Source of the DNA: Rugosimonospora africana | GTDB taxonomy: Bacteria; Actinomycetota; Actinomycetes; Mycobacteriales; Micromonosporaceae | Length of the DNA stretch: 52,412 bases | Direction of reading: 5' to 3' | NCBI RefSeq assembly: GCF_016862975.1 | Contig: NZ_BONZ01000104.1 | Location: forward strand, 1 to 52,412 | Part shown: one piece after another, positions 15,661 to 26,302 of the stretch | How the letters are laid out: each line of letters begins with the position of its first letter | How positions within the stretch are numbered: position 1 is the first letter of the stretch | Made by a program: the position numbers and the translations under genes | The notes under the pieces: generated by a model | The model's input: only the letters and a program-made list of their open reading frames with translations | What the model was told of the DNA's origin: nothing | Database searches by the model: none

Positions 15661-16836
15661 GTCAGCTCTCGGCCGGAGTTCCCGGTGGGTCGCGCGGGCA
15701 AACGCCGGGGCATACGCGAGGGGGGCCTCGCCCCACTCGTCGGCCAGCGCTTCGCGCAGGCGGCCGGCCAGCTCGGCGAGCGCGGGAAGGTCCGGGATGT
15801 CCCGCGCGACGGCGAGCCGGTGCAGGATCATCGCGCGCCGGGTCGGTGTGGGTGTCGCCGGGTCGGCCGATGGCGGGTCGTCAGCCAGCGCCCGGGGCAG
15901 GAACCCGGCCGCCGACACGAACGACCACCCGACCGTGGCGGCCGCGAGGTCGCGGTCGAAATCGGGACCATCCAGGTACGGCGACGGATGCGCCGCCCGG
16001 TACGCGTCGATGGCCGTTCGCGCGACGCCATCCGGTACGCGCCAACTGCACCAGCACGTCGGCCACGGTACGGCGAGGTACGCGACGTCCCACGCGACGT
16101 GGCGCCACTGCGCTCCCTCGAAGTCGACCAGTACCAGACCGTCGCCGGCCCACACGTTGTTGTCCGGGCACGCGTCGGCCGGCGTGATCGCGGCCGGCCC
16201 GTCGTCGCCCAGCCGCCCGGCGAGTTCACGCAGTTCGTCAAGCGCACCGGCCGGCACGTTCACGCCCAGGTCGGCACAGTGTTTGGCGATCTCCCGCGCG
16301 GCCGAGTCGAGGTCGTCCGGTACCGCCGACTCGGGCACCGGCAGCGCGCCGGCCCGGGCGGCCAGCGCGGCGCGGAACTCGTCACGGGTACCGGCCGTGG
16401 TCGCGTGCAGCGCCGCGATGGCCGTCGCCCACGACACCAGCGCGTGCCGCGCGGCGTCCGGGTCGTCGCCGAGCAGGGCGTCGGCGACGTTGCCGCCGGT
16501 ACCCGCGTCGGACATCACCACGATCGGCGGGGTGTCCCCGGCGGCCACGAGACGCGGCGCGGGCGCGTCCGGCGGCATGACCGACAGCGCGGCGCTTTCC
16601 CGCACCCAGCCGTCACCGGATCCGGTGTACGTCTTGACGATCAGTGTGCGTGAGCCGGCCGGGTTGCGTGAGCCGATGGGGTTGCCTGAGCCGATCGGGT
16701 TGCGTGAGCCGATCGGGTTGCGTGAGCCGGCCGAGACCCGTTGGACCGTGGAGCGGTCGCTGCCGCCGAGAGTGTTCAGGGACTCCAGCGGCGTACCGGG
16801 CAACAGAGCCCTCGCACCGTCCAATCCGTCGTCCAT
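15643..16836 (-). CDS. Aminoglycoside phosphotransferase-fold (APH/choline kinase-like) protein, degenerate catalytic loop
   Basis: A 397-residue cytoplasmic protein with the APH fold, normally a small-molecule kinase. Seen: N-lobe strands with ATP-site lysine in LIVKTYTG; Brenner-type loop AITPADACPDNNVW, where the usual HxDxxxxN keeps Asp and Asn but has Pro in place of His; and metal-binding Asp in LVLVDFEGAQW. The N-lobe carries an in-frame insert of four hexapeptides (GSRNPI-like) between strands 2 and 3, produced by an 18-bp tandem array. ATG 16836 is preferred over an upstream ATG. The substrate is unknown, and the lost His makes activity uncertain. Confidence 0.78.
   Translation of the reverse strand: MDDGLDGARALLPGTPLESLNTLGGSDRSTVQRVSAGSRNPIGSRNPIGSGNPIGSRNPAGSRTLIVKTYTGSGDGWVRESAALSVMPPDAPAPRLVAAGDTPPIVVMSDAGTGGNVADALLGDDPDAARHALVSWATAIAALHATTAGTRDEFRAALAARAGALPVPESAVPDDLDSAAREIAKHCADLGVNVPAGALDELRELAGRLGDDGPAAITPADACPDNNVWAGDGLVLVDFEGAQWRHVAWDVAYLAVPWPTCWCSWRVPDGVARTAIDAYRAAHPSPYLDGPDFDRDLAAATVGWSFVSAAGFLPRALADDPPSADPATPTPTRRAMILHRLAVARDIPDLPALAELAGRLREALADEWGEAPLAYAPAFARATHRELRPRADEVQRS
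16651..16740. repeat. 18-bp tandem repeat inside the kinase-like gene
   Basis: Five copies of TGAGCCGATCGGGTTGCG with first and last diverged; the reverse strand encodes GSRNPI-type hexapeptides. Copies three and four are identical, which suggests recent slippage. Confidence 0.9.
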
Positions 16837-16900
16837 CCGCGCCACCCTACGGGCTCGACGTTTGGAGTGCACGTCCGTTACCGCTGCTGTGCCAGCCGGT

Positions 16901-19983
<3,083 letters not shown>

Positions 19984-19992
19984 GGCCGGGCG

Positions 19993-20556
19993 CTAAGCCG
20001 CCGAGGGAGAAGCCATCGACCGGTACGCCAGCAGCACGATGCCCGACGCGAACGTCCTCGTGTCGACCAGCGTCAGGCCGCCCGGCATCGGGCCGTCGAA
20101 CAGCCGCCGTCCGTGGCCCTGTACCACCGGATAGACGAACAGCCGCACGACATCCACCAGCCCGCTGGTCACCAGAGGTTGCGCGAGACTCGCGCTGCCG
20201 GTGACGACGATGTCCCGTCCCGGTAAGCGTTTCAGCGCCGCGAGCTCCTGCTCGACCGGTCCCCGCAGGATCGTCGTGTTCTCCCAGTCCGCCCGGTCGA
20301 GACTGGCGGACACGACGTACTTGGAGACTCCGTTGAGGTAGTCGCTGATCCCGGTCGGGTCGTCGACCTGGGCCGGCCAGTAGGCCGCGAAATCCTGGTA
20401 CGTGATGCGGCCGAGCACCAGCGCGTCCGCCGCGTCGCGGTGCTCCGCGTTCGTCGCCACCAGGTCCTCGTCCTGTGCGGCGGGGTCGAACCAACCGTCC
20501 ATCGGTGCGATGACGCCGTCGACCGTGATGTTCTCCGTTACCACAAGATCCCGCAT
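19993..20556 (-). CDS. Dihydrofolate-reductase-like protein (RibD C-terminal / YyaP type)
   Basis: A 187-residue NADPH-dependent reductase-fold protein. Seen: RDLVVTENITVDGVIAPMDGWF at the start, ALVLGRITYQDFAAYWP, KYVVSASLDRADWENTTIL, DIVVTGSASLAQPLV and LFVYPVVQGHGRRLFDG, the standard string of this family. Members are common in actinomycetes and their substrate is usually unknown. ATG 20556 (MRDLVV) begins the conserved domain; an upstream in-frame ATG at 20592 would add 12 residues. Its stop lies 9 bp from the end of the convergent GNAT gene. Confidence 0.85.
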   Translation of the reverse strand: MRDLVVTENITVDGVIAPMDGWFDPAAQDEDLVATNAEHRDAADALVLGRITYQDFAAYWPAQVDDPTGISDYLNGVSKYVVSASLDRADWENTTILRGPVEQELAALKRLPGRDIVVTGSASLAQPLVTSGLVDVVRLFVYPVVQGHGRRLFDGPMPGGLTLVDTRTFASGIVLLAYRSMASPSAA

Positions 20557-20714
20557 CTCTCCGCTATACCGCGTCGGAAGCGTCGCCGCCATCCGAGCGG
20601 ACCGGCCGGGCCGGGCCGGAATCGAGTGGGGGCCGGGCCGGGATTCGGGTCGGGGTCAAGCCGGATTCGAGTCGCGGCCGAGCTGGATTCGAGTCGCGGC
20701 CGAGCTGGGGGCCC

Positions 20715-20746
20715 TTGTCATCGCCTGTAGACATCACTTGTAGACT
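20715..20746 (+). promoter_or_regulatory. Putative promoter with TGTAGAC direct repeat for the MFS-TetR operon
   Basis: TTGTCA (20715-20720) and TAGACT (20741-20746) could serve as -35 and -10 (20-bp spacing, longer than ideal). TGTAGAC is repeated at 20726-20732 and 20739-20745. The -10 would place the transcript start at or next to the GTG at 20754, making a leaderless mRNA. The repeats are candidate sites for the TetR protein encoded downstream. Confidence 0.4.
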
Positions 20747-20753
20747 TCCCGCC

Positions 20754-22196
20754 GTGGACACCCCCGACCATCCCTCGCCCAGCCCGTCGACCAGGCCGTC
20801 GACCAGGCGTTTGCTCGTCCCTGGCCTGATCTTCATCGGCATGGTGGTGGCCATCATCAGCAGCCTCGGGGCTCCGCTCATCCCGACCATCGCCACCACC
20901 GATCACATCTCACTCGACGCAGCCCAGTGGGCACTGACCGTGACGTTCCTGGTGAGCGCGCTGGCCACCCCGACGATGGGCCGGCTCGGCGACGGCCCGC
21001 ACCGGCGCCGGGTCATCATCGCCAGCCTCGGCATCGTCACCGCCGGTGCCGTGCTCGCCGCGCTGCCCTTCGGGTTCACCCTCCTGATGGTCGGGCGGGC
21101 ACTGCAGGGCGTCGGTCTCGGCCTCACCCCGCTGGGCATCGCGGTGGCCCGCGACGCGCTGCCGCCGGAGCGGGCCCGCCCGACCGTCGCCATGCTGTCC
21201 ATCACGACCGTCGCCGGGGTCGGCCTCGGGTACCCGATCACCGGGCTCATCGCCCAGTACGGCGGCCTGCACGCCGCGTTCTGGTTCGGTGCCGCGGTCA
21301 GCGCGCTGGCGTTGGGCGTGGCCGTGATCCTGATCCCGTCGTCCGCGCACCATCCGCGCCGGCGCCTCGACGTCCTGGGCGCGACCCTGCTCGGCGCGGC
21401 CCTGGCCGGGCTGCTGCTGGCGATCAGCGAGGGGGAGAGCTGGGGATGGGGGTCGCCGCGGCTGATCGGCGACATCGTCGTGTCGCTCGCCGTACTCGCC
21501 GGCTGGGCGGTCCTGGAGCTGCGCCGCCCGTACGCGCTGGTGCAATTGCGGCTGCTGACCCGGCGGGCGGTCCTCACCGCGAACGTTGGCGTGCTGCTCG
21601 CCGGGATCGCGATGTACCTGCTGATCTCGCTGGTCACCCGGTTCGTGCAGACTCCGACCAGCAGCGGGTACGGCCTCGGCGCCTCGGTCGCCGTGGGCGG
21701 ACTGGTACTGGTGCCGTTCTCCGCCGGGAGCCTCGCCGCCAACCGGATCACGCCGGTGGTCCTGCGCCGGGCGCGGGCCGAACTGCTCCTGCCGATCGGG
21801 TCGGTCGTGGTGCTGCTCGCCACCGTGCTGTTCACCTACGCCCGGGCGAGCCTGTGGGAACTGGTCGTCCTGATGGGCATCGCCGGGCTCGGAGTGGGCG
21901 CCATGTTCGCGGTCATGCCCGGCCTGATCGTGGGCGCGGTGCCACCGCACGAGACTGGCAGCGCGACGAGCTTCAACCAGGTGATCCGGTACGTCGGGTA
22001 CGCGGCCGGCAGCGCGATGAGCGCGGTGGTACTCCAGACCCGTACCGCACCCGGTCACCTGCTTCCCGCGGCGAGCGGCTATACGCTGGCCGGGCTCATC
22101 GGCTGCGGGGTGTGGGTCGTGACCGCCGCTGTGAGCCTCGCGCTGCCGCTGCTACCCACCCGGACCGCGGCCCTACTGAGGATCGGCTGCTCATGA
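20754..22196 (+). CDS. MFS drug-efflux transporter (DHA2/EmrB-QacA-like)
   Basis: A 480-residue proton-driven exporter with about 14 hydrophobic segments. Seen: a Ser/Pro/Thr-rich cytoplasmic N-terminus, the first helix LLVPGLIFIGMVVAIIS, MFS motif A-like loop GRLGDGPHRRRVI between helices 2 and 3, GRALQGVGLGLTPLGIAV (motif B-like arginine) and a motif-C-like segment near AGVGLGYPITG. The start is GTG 20754 because a -10-like box lies 7 bp upstream. Its stop overlaps the start of a TetR gene (ATGA), so pump and regulator form one operon, typical of drug-responsive efflux. Confidence 0.86.
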   Translation: MDTPDHPSPSPSTRPSTRRLLVPGLIFIGMVVAIISSLGAPLIPTIATTDHISLDAAQWALTVTFLVSALATPTMGRLGDGPHRRRVIIASLGIVTAGAVLAALPFGFTLLMVGRALQGVGLGLTPLGIAVARDALPPERARPTVAMLSITTVAGVGLGYPITGLIAQYGGLHAAFWFGAAVSALALGVAVILIPSSAHHPRRRLDVLGATLLGAALAGLLLAISEGESWGWGSPRLIGDIVVSLAVLAGWAVLELRRPYALVQLRLLTRRAVLTANVGVLLAGIAMYLLISLVTRFVQTPTSSGYGLGASVAVGGLVLVPFSAGSLAANRITPVVLRRARAELLLPIGSVVVLLATVLFTYARASLWELVVLMGIAGLGVGAMFAVMPGLIVGAVPPHETGSATSFNQVIRYVGYAAGSAMSAVVLQTRTAPGHLLPAASGYTLAGLIGCGVWVVTAAVSLALPLLPTRTAALLRIGCS

Positions 22197-22750
22197 CCAA
22201 GGACGCGACACCCCGCCGCCGCGACGCGTCGGCCAGCCGGGACCGGCTCCTGGACGCGGCGCGTGAGCTGTTCGCCGACCGCGGGTACGACCGGACCACG
22301 GCGCGAGACATCGGCGAGCGCGCCGGCGTGGACCCGGCGATGATCGCCCGGTACTTCGGCGGCAAGGCCCAGCTGTTCATCGCCACCCTGCACGCGCAGG
22401 ACGGGCCGCACCCGGCCGACCTCCTGGACCCGGACCGGTTGGCCTCGCTGCTCGAACGGATCGGGCGGCACGGTCCCGGTCCGGTGTTTCAGGCCGCGGT
22501 GCGGCCGTACGGCGACCCGGACGCCCAGGACGCGGCCCGCGTCGAGCTGGAACGCCGGGTCGTCGCGCCGCTGCGCCAGCGGCTGGAAAACGACGGCGAC
22601 CCCCGACCGGAACTGCGCGCGGAACTGCTCATCGCGGCGTTCATCGGCGTCGTCCTCGCCCGCAGCACCGGTACCTTCGCCCATCTCGCCGGGGCATCGA
22701 ATGACGAACTCCTCCCGTTGCTCCAGGAGCTTCTGGCGCCGCCCAGCTGA
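22193..22750 (+). CDS. TetR-family regulator coupled to the MFS exporter
   Basis: A 185-residue repressor-type protein. Seen: HTH in RDRLLDAARELFADRGYDRT, TARDIGERAGVDPAMIARYF, GGKAQLFIATL; and a helical C-terminal domain with RVELERRVVAPLRQRLE, similar to the TetR_C_17/18-type domain. Its ATG 22193 overlaps the exporter stop by four bases, so it is translated from the same mRNA and probably controls its own operon through the direct repeats near 20726-20745. Confidence 0.87.
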   Translation: MTKDATPRRRDASASRDRLLDAARELFADRGYDRTTARDIGERAGVDPAMIARYFGGKAQLFIATLHAQDGPHPADLLDPDRLASLLERIGRHGPGPVFQAAVRPYGDPDAQDAARVELERRVVAPLRQRLENDGDPRPELRAELLIAAFIGVVLARSTGTFAHLAGASNDELLPLLQELLAPPS

Positions 22751-22812
22751 CGGGTATCTCGGCTCAGGCGTATCTCAGCTGACGGGTATCTCGGCTGACA
22801 GGCATCGGGCTC
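22751..22812. repeat. Short degenerate intergenic repeats
   Basis: TGACGGGTATCTCGGC recurs with changes about every 16-18 bp (GACGGGTATCTCGGCT, AGGCGTATCTCAGCT, GACGGGTATCTCGGCT). Confidence 0.6.
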
Positions 22813-22938
22813 AAGGACGGTCGGCTTCGCGACTGCTCCGGGAGCCTTCAGGCCCCGTAATGGCAGGCAGCGGCAGTCCGTCGTGAGCAGTCCGTCATAT
22901 GCAGCGAGCGGCCCGCCGCCTACCCCGAGGAGAATTCC

Positions 22939-23211
22939 ATGACCCAGTCCGTACCCGCGTCGGCCGCGCCGACGCAGACCCGGCACCCGTGGCGGGCCAC
23001 CGCCCGCACGGTATTCGCCGGCCTTGTCGGCGGCCTGACCCTGCTGCCCGAGGTGGCCGCCGAGGCACATATCGGCACCGTGCCGACGGTCGCCCAGGTG
23101 CTCGTGGTGACCGGTGCCATCACCCGCGTACTCGCGTTGCCCAGCGTCAACGAGTGGCTCAACCAGTACCTGCCGTGGCTCGCCGCGTCGCCGCCGAAGC
23201 CGGCCGCGTAG
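22939..23211 (+). CDS. Small two-helix membrane protein, holin-like
   Basis: A 90-residue protein with a polar N-terminus (about 20 residues), a first hydrophobic segment around AGLVGGLTLLPEVAAEA and a second around AQVLVVTGAITRVLAL, then a short Trp-containing end. Size and topology resemble small actinobacterial phage-holin-like proteins found outside prophages. No phage gene adjoins it, so lysis is not implied. The strong site GAGGAGAATTCC precedes ATG 22939. Confidence 0.65.
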   Translation: MTQSVPASAAPTQTRHPWRATARTVFAGLVGGLTLLPEVAAEAHIGTVPTVAQVLVVTGAITRVLALPSVNEWLNQYLPWLAASPPKPAA

Positions 23212-23226
23212 TAACCACCGATCCAG

Positions 23227-23260
23227 CGGCGGCCCCACTCGGGTGAGAGCGGGGCCGCCG
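23227..23260. terminator. Hairpin between convergent genes
   Basis: Arms CGGCGGCCCC and GGGGCCGCCG (10 bp, extendable by three pairs across one mismatch), located between the holin-like stop (23211) and the permease stop (23334). Confidence 0.7.
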
Positions 23261-23333
23261 GCCCGCCCGCGGCGGTCTCGGTGACAGCCGGTGCGGTGGC
23301 GGCCGTTGCGGTCGGCCGGGTCTTCCGGCCGTC

Positions 23334-24740
23334 TCAGGTCACCGCGGACAGCAGCATGACGAACCCGAAGCCGACCAGCGAGACCGCGGTCTCCATGACC
23401 GACCAGGACTTGAACGTCTGGCCGACGGTCAGCCCGAAAGACTCCTTCACCAACCAGAACCCGGCGTCGTTGACGTGGGACAGGAACAGCGAGCCGGCCC
23501 CGATCGCCAGTGCCAGCAACGCGGTGTGGGTCGGGCTCAGGCCGCTGGCGAGAGGGGCGACGATCCCGGCGGCGGTGATGGTGGCGACCGTCGCCGAACC
23601 GGTCGCCAACCGCAGGGCGACCGCGATGAGGTAGCCGAGGACGAGTACGGACAGGTGCGCGTCGTTCGCGAACTTGGCCACGGAGTCACCGACCCCGGCG
23701 CCGATGAGAGTCTGTTTGAAGCCACCGCCGGCCCCGACGATGAGGATGACCGCGGCGACCGGCGCGACGCTCGCGGCGATCCGCGAGGAGACCTGGGTAC
23801 CGCGGAATCCCACCGCGTACCCGAACGTCACCATGGCCAGCAGGACGGCCAGCGTCATCGCGACCAGAGGCTCACCGATGAAGTCCAGTACCGTGCGGGC
23901 CGTCGGCGGGTGCTTCGCGTCGGTCCAGATGATGTCGGCCAGCGCCTTGAGCAGCATGAGTACCACGGGGAAGAGGATCGTCAGCAGTGTCACCGGGAAC
24001 GACGGTGGTCGGCTCACGTCCTCGCTGCGCGACCGGGCGGCGTCGGTGTCGATGCCGCCAGCGCGGGCCGGAGCGTCGACCGGTACCCACCGGGCGACCA
24101 GGATCGCCAGCAGCGGCCCGCACACGACCACGGTGGGTACGGCGACGAGCAGCCCCAGCGCGAGTGTCGTACCGAGCTGGGCGTGTACCGCGCCGATCGC
24201 GATCAGCGGGCCGGGGTGCGGCGGGATCAGCCCGTGTAGCACCGAGAGGCCGGCCAGGGCGGGGATCGCGACCCGCATCAGGCGCAGGCCGGAGCGCTGG
24301 GTCACCAGGACGACCACCGGCAACAGCAGGACCAGGCCGATCTCGAAGAACATCGGGATGCCGATGACGATCGCGACCAACGCGGTCGCCCACGGTACGG
24401 CGGCCCGGGGCGCCCTGGACAGCAGCGCGTCGATGATGCGGTCGGCGCCGCCGGAGTCGGCGAGCAGCTTGCCGAGCATGGCGCCCAGGGCGATCAGCAG
24501 GCCGACCTCCTGGAGCGTGCTGCCGACTCCGGCCTCGAAGTTGCTGACGATCTTTCCGAGGCTGACCCCGGATGCCAGGCCGACGAACGCCGAACCGACC
24601 AGCAGAGCCAGGAACGGGTGCATCTTCGCCAGGACGATCAGCAGCACGACGATGGCGATGCCGAGCACGGTGACCGCGATCAGCCGGGTGTCGTGGGATT
24701 CCCAGGGTTTGACCGCCGCCGCGAGGTAGAGGGGACGCAC
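23334..24740 (-). CDS. GntP-family gluconate/sugar-acid permease
   Basis: A 468-residue inner-membrane transporter with about 12 to 14 hydrophobic segments. Seen: KMHPFLALLVGSAFVGLASG near the start, GAMLGKLLADSGGADRI, GIPMFFEIGLVLLLPVV and HGLIPPHPGPLIAIG, which are the characteristic GntP segments, and a C-terminal HVNDAGFWLVKESFGLTV. It imports gluconate or a related aldonate with protons. The start is GTG 24740, with AGGAG six bases upstream; an ATG at 24764 precedes that site. No gluconate kinase or GntR regulator adjoins it, so the true substrate is open. Confidence 0.9.
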   Translation of the reverse strand: MRPLYLAAAVKPWESHDTRLIAVTVLGIAIVVLLIVLAKMHPFLALLVGSAFVGLASGVSLGKIVSNFEAGVGSTLQEVGLLIALGAMLGKLLADSGGADRIIDALLSRAPRAAVPWATALVAIVIGIPMFFEIGLVLLLPVVVLVTQRSGLRLMRVAIPALAGLSVLHGLIPPHPGPLIAIGAVHAQLGTTLALGLLVAVPTVVVCGPLLAILVARWVPVDAPARAGGIDTDAARSRSEDVSRPPSFPVTLLTILFPVVLMLLKALADIIWTDAKHPPTARTVLDFIGEPLVAMTLAVLLAMVTFGYAVGFRGTQVSSRIAASVAPVAAVILIVGAGGGFKQTLIGAGVGDSVAKFANDAHLSVLVLGYLIAVALRLATGSATVATITAAGIVAPLASGLSPTHTALLALAIGAGSLFLSHVNDAGFWLVKESFGLTVGQTFKSWSVMETAVSLVGFGFVMLLSAVT

Positions 24741-25373
24741 GGCTACTCCTCTCGACTTGTGCATCGAACACTGTCGAAGTGGATCACGTGATCAGCATAG
24801 GCGCGCATCACGGTTCCGCCACCGCGGCCGGATGTGCCGTGCGACGCGCCGTGGGATGTGCCCGCGATTCCCCGCTCGGCCGAGCCTGTCGGGTCGCGGT
24901 GCCGTCATGAATTCGAATTCGACGATCGTGGCGCGGATGTCGGCGGATGAATAGCCGCGCTCGAACAATGGGCGCGGTAACGCTTGATTCGCTCCGCGAC
25001 GGTTTCCCATTCGTATTGCGGAAGCGTCCGTTGACGCATTCGCGCGGCGTGTCGCCGTCGTGTCGACGCAGGTAGAGGCGTGTCCGACTGAACGATGCGC
25101 CCGATGTACCCGATTCCCGGACCAGCGGACAAGTTCGCGATCCCGGAGCGCGCGATCGGTCGCGAATGGTGCGCACGAAAGGCGTTTCAACGACATCCGG
25201 TCGGGGGTAGGAATCCCGGCGCGAGGTTACCGCGGTGGCGGTAATCGAAGTTAGCGGAAGCGTGATTGTCGACCGGCCGAGTCGCGCGCGATGTGGCGGT
25301 GTCCCGCGGTGTGGCGGCGTCCACTGTGCGCGACCGGCGCGAGGCGGTGCGGTCTGCGGTCGAAGGAGGCGTG
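24741..25373. other. 633-bp gap upstream of the gas vesicle operon
   Basis: Less GC-rich than surrounding genes. It holds a candidate SigB/SigF promoter (25184-25210) and the leader of the gas vesicle operon. A leftward reading frame around 24905-25132 contains a protein-like patch (YEWETVAERIKRY) but no domain I can name; it may be a gene remnant. I found no other feature. Confidence 0.5.
25184..25210 (+). promoter_or_regulatory. Candidate SigB/SigF-type promoter for the gas vesicle operon
   Basis: GTTT (25184-25187), a 17-bp spacer, then GGGTAG (25205-25210), close to the GTTT-N15-17-GGGTA pattern of actinobacterial stress sigma factors. It lies about 160 bp upstream of the first operon gene in the right orientation. 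Streptomyces gas vesicle genes are known to respond to osmotic stress, which fits. Confidence 0.45.
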
Positions 25374-26297
25374 ATGAAGAGTCGTGGGGGACAGGTCGCT
25401 GCCGCGATCGCGGCGGGCTATGTCTTGGGGCGCGGACACCGGCTGCGGTGGGCACTTGCCCTGGGGGCGGCGGCGTCGATGGGGAGGCTGAGCGGCAGGA
25501 GCGGGCCGTTGCGGGCCGGAGTCGAGGCGTTGCGAGCGGCACCCGAACTGGGCAAGTTCGCCGCCGCCGGTCGGCCGCTGCTTTTGGCCGGCAGGGCGGC
25601 TCTGCGGGCGGCCGCCGAGGGCCGGGTCGACGCGTGGACGGACCGGCTGTCGCAGGCGACGGATTCCCTTCGCCGGCCGGCTTCCTCTGCCACAAATGCC
25701 GCCACAGATGTCGCCAGCGAGAAGGCGGGGGCGGGGGCGCGGGCATCGCGCAGGGCCGCGTCCGGTGTATCCGGGAAGGCGCGGCGCGGGAAGGTCCGCG
25801 CGGGTGCCGGAGGCGCGGGTGCCGAAGCCGCTGCGCCGGAGGATGACCGGGCCGAACGTGAAGCCGGCGAGGAGTTCGAGGACGACTTCGCCGACGAGGA
25901 GCCCGGCGACGCGACCGGCGGGCGGTACGACGACGAGCGCGACGACGATTTCGATGACGAGCCGGACGACGACCGCGATGACGAGCCCGATGACGAGCCC
26001 GATGACGCCGGCGAGGAGTTCGAGGACGAGTCCGACGGTGAGCGTGACGACGAGTTCGAGGACGAGCCGGACCGAAAGGCCCGCGGCAGGGCCGGGGGCG
26101 ACCGGGCCCGCGGCGACCGGGCCGGCGGTGACAGGGCCCGCGGCGACACAGCCCACGGCAGGGCCGGGGATGACCGGGCCGGGGATGACCGGGCCGGGAA
26201 CGACCGGGCCGGGGACGACAAGGCCGCTCGGCGACCGGTCGTCACCCGGTCCTCGACCGGAACGGCTCGTCCGGCGGCACGGCGAGGACGGAGGTGA
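25374..26297 (+). CDS. Gas vesicle operon accessory protein: hydrophobic N-terminus, acidic repeat-rich C-terminus
   Basis: A 307-residue protein heading the operon. Seen: a glycine/alanine-rich hydrophobic N-terminus (QVAAAIAAGYVLGRG, LALGAAASMGRLSGR) that could insert in a membrane or vesicle shell; an Ala/Arg-rich helical middle; then a strongly acidic stretch (about residues 160-240) and basic/acidic pentapeptide repeats (DDRAG, RAGGD) to the end. Comparable proteins in streptomycete gas vesicle clusters are often mislabelled DNA primase because of the low-complexity tail; no primase motif is present. The start ATG 25374 follows AAGGAGG. Its stop lies next to the SRPBCC start. Confidence 0.75.
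   Translation: MKSRGGQVAAAIAAGYVLGRGHRLRWALALGAAASMGRLSGRSGPLRAGVEALRAAPELGKFAAAGRPLLLAGRAALRAAAEGRVDAWTDRLSQATDSLRRPASSATNAATDVASEKAGAGARASRRAASGVSGKARRGKVRAGAGGAGAEAAAPEDDRAEREAGEEFEDDFADEEPGDATGGRYDDERDDDFDDEPDDDRDDEPDDEPDDAGEEFEDESDGERDDEFEDEPDRKARGRAGGDRARGDRAGGDRARGDTAHGRAGDDRAGDDRAGNDRAGDDKAARRPVVTRSSTGTARPAARRGRR
25976..26220. repeat. Acidic and DDRAG-type repeats in the first gas vesicle gene
   Basis: GATGACGAGCCC (12 bp) repeats near 25976-26008, then about four 15-bp units of the form GATGACCGGGCCGGG at 26169-26218, preceded by GGCGACCGGGCCGGC-like units. All are in frame. Confidence 0.85.
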
Positions 26298-26302
26298 GCC
26301 GG

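Noticed and set aside
22939-23211. Holin-like protein taken as a sign of a prophage
   Set aside because: No integrase, endolysin, capsid or tail gene nearby; holin-like two-helix proteins occur alone in actinomycete chromosomes.
24905-25132. Leftward open frame with a YEWETVAERIKRY patch upstream of the gas vesicle operon
   Set aside because: Too short, without a recognisable domain or good start; the rest of the frame reads like random GC-rich sequence. It could be a decayed gene but cannot be supported.
25374-26297. First gas vesicle gene considered as a DNA primase
   Set aside because: No zinc-binding or TOPRIM motif; only acidic low-complexity sequence, a known cause of misannotation.
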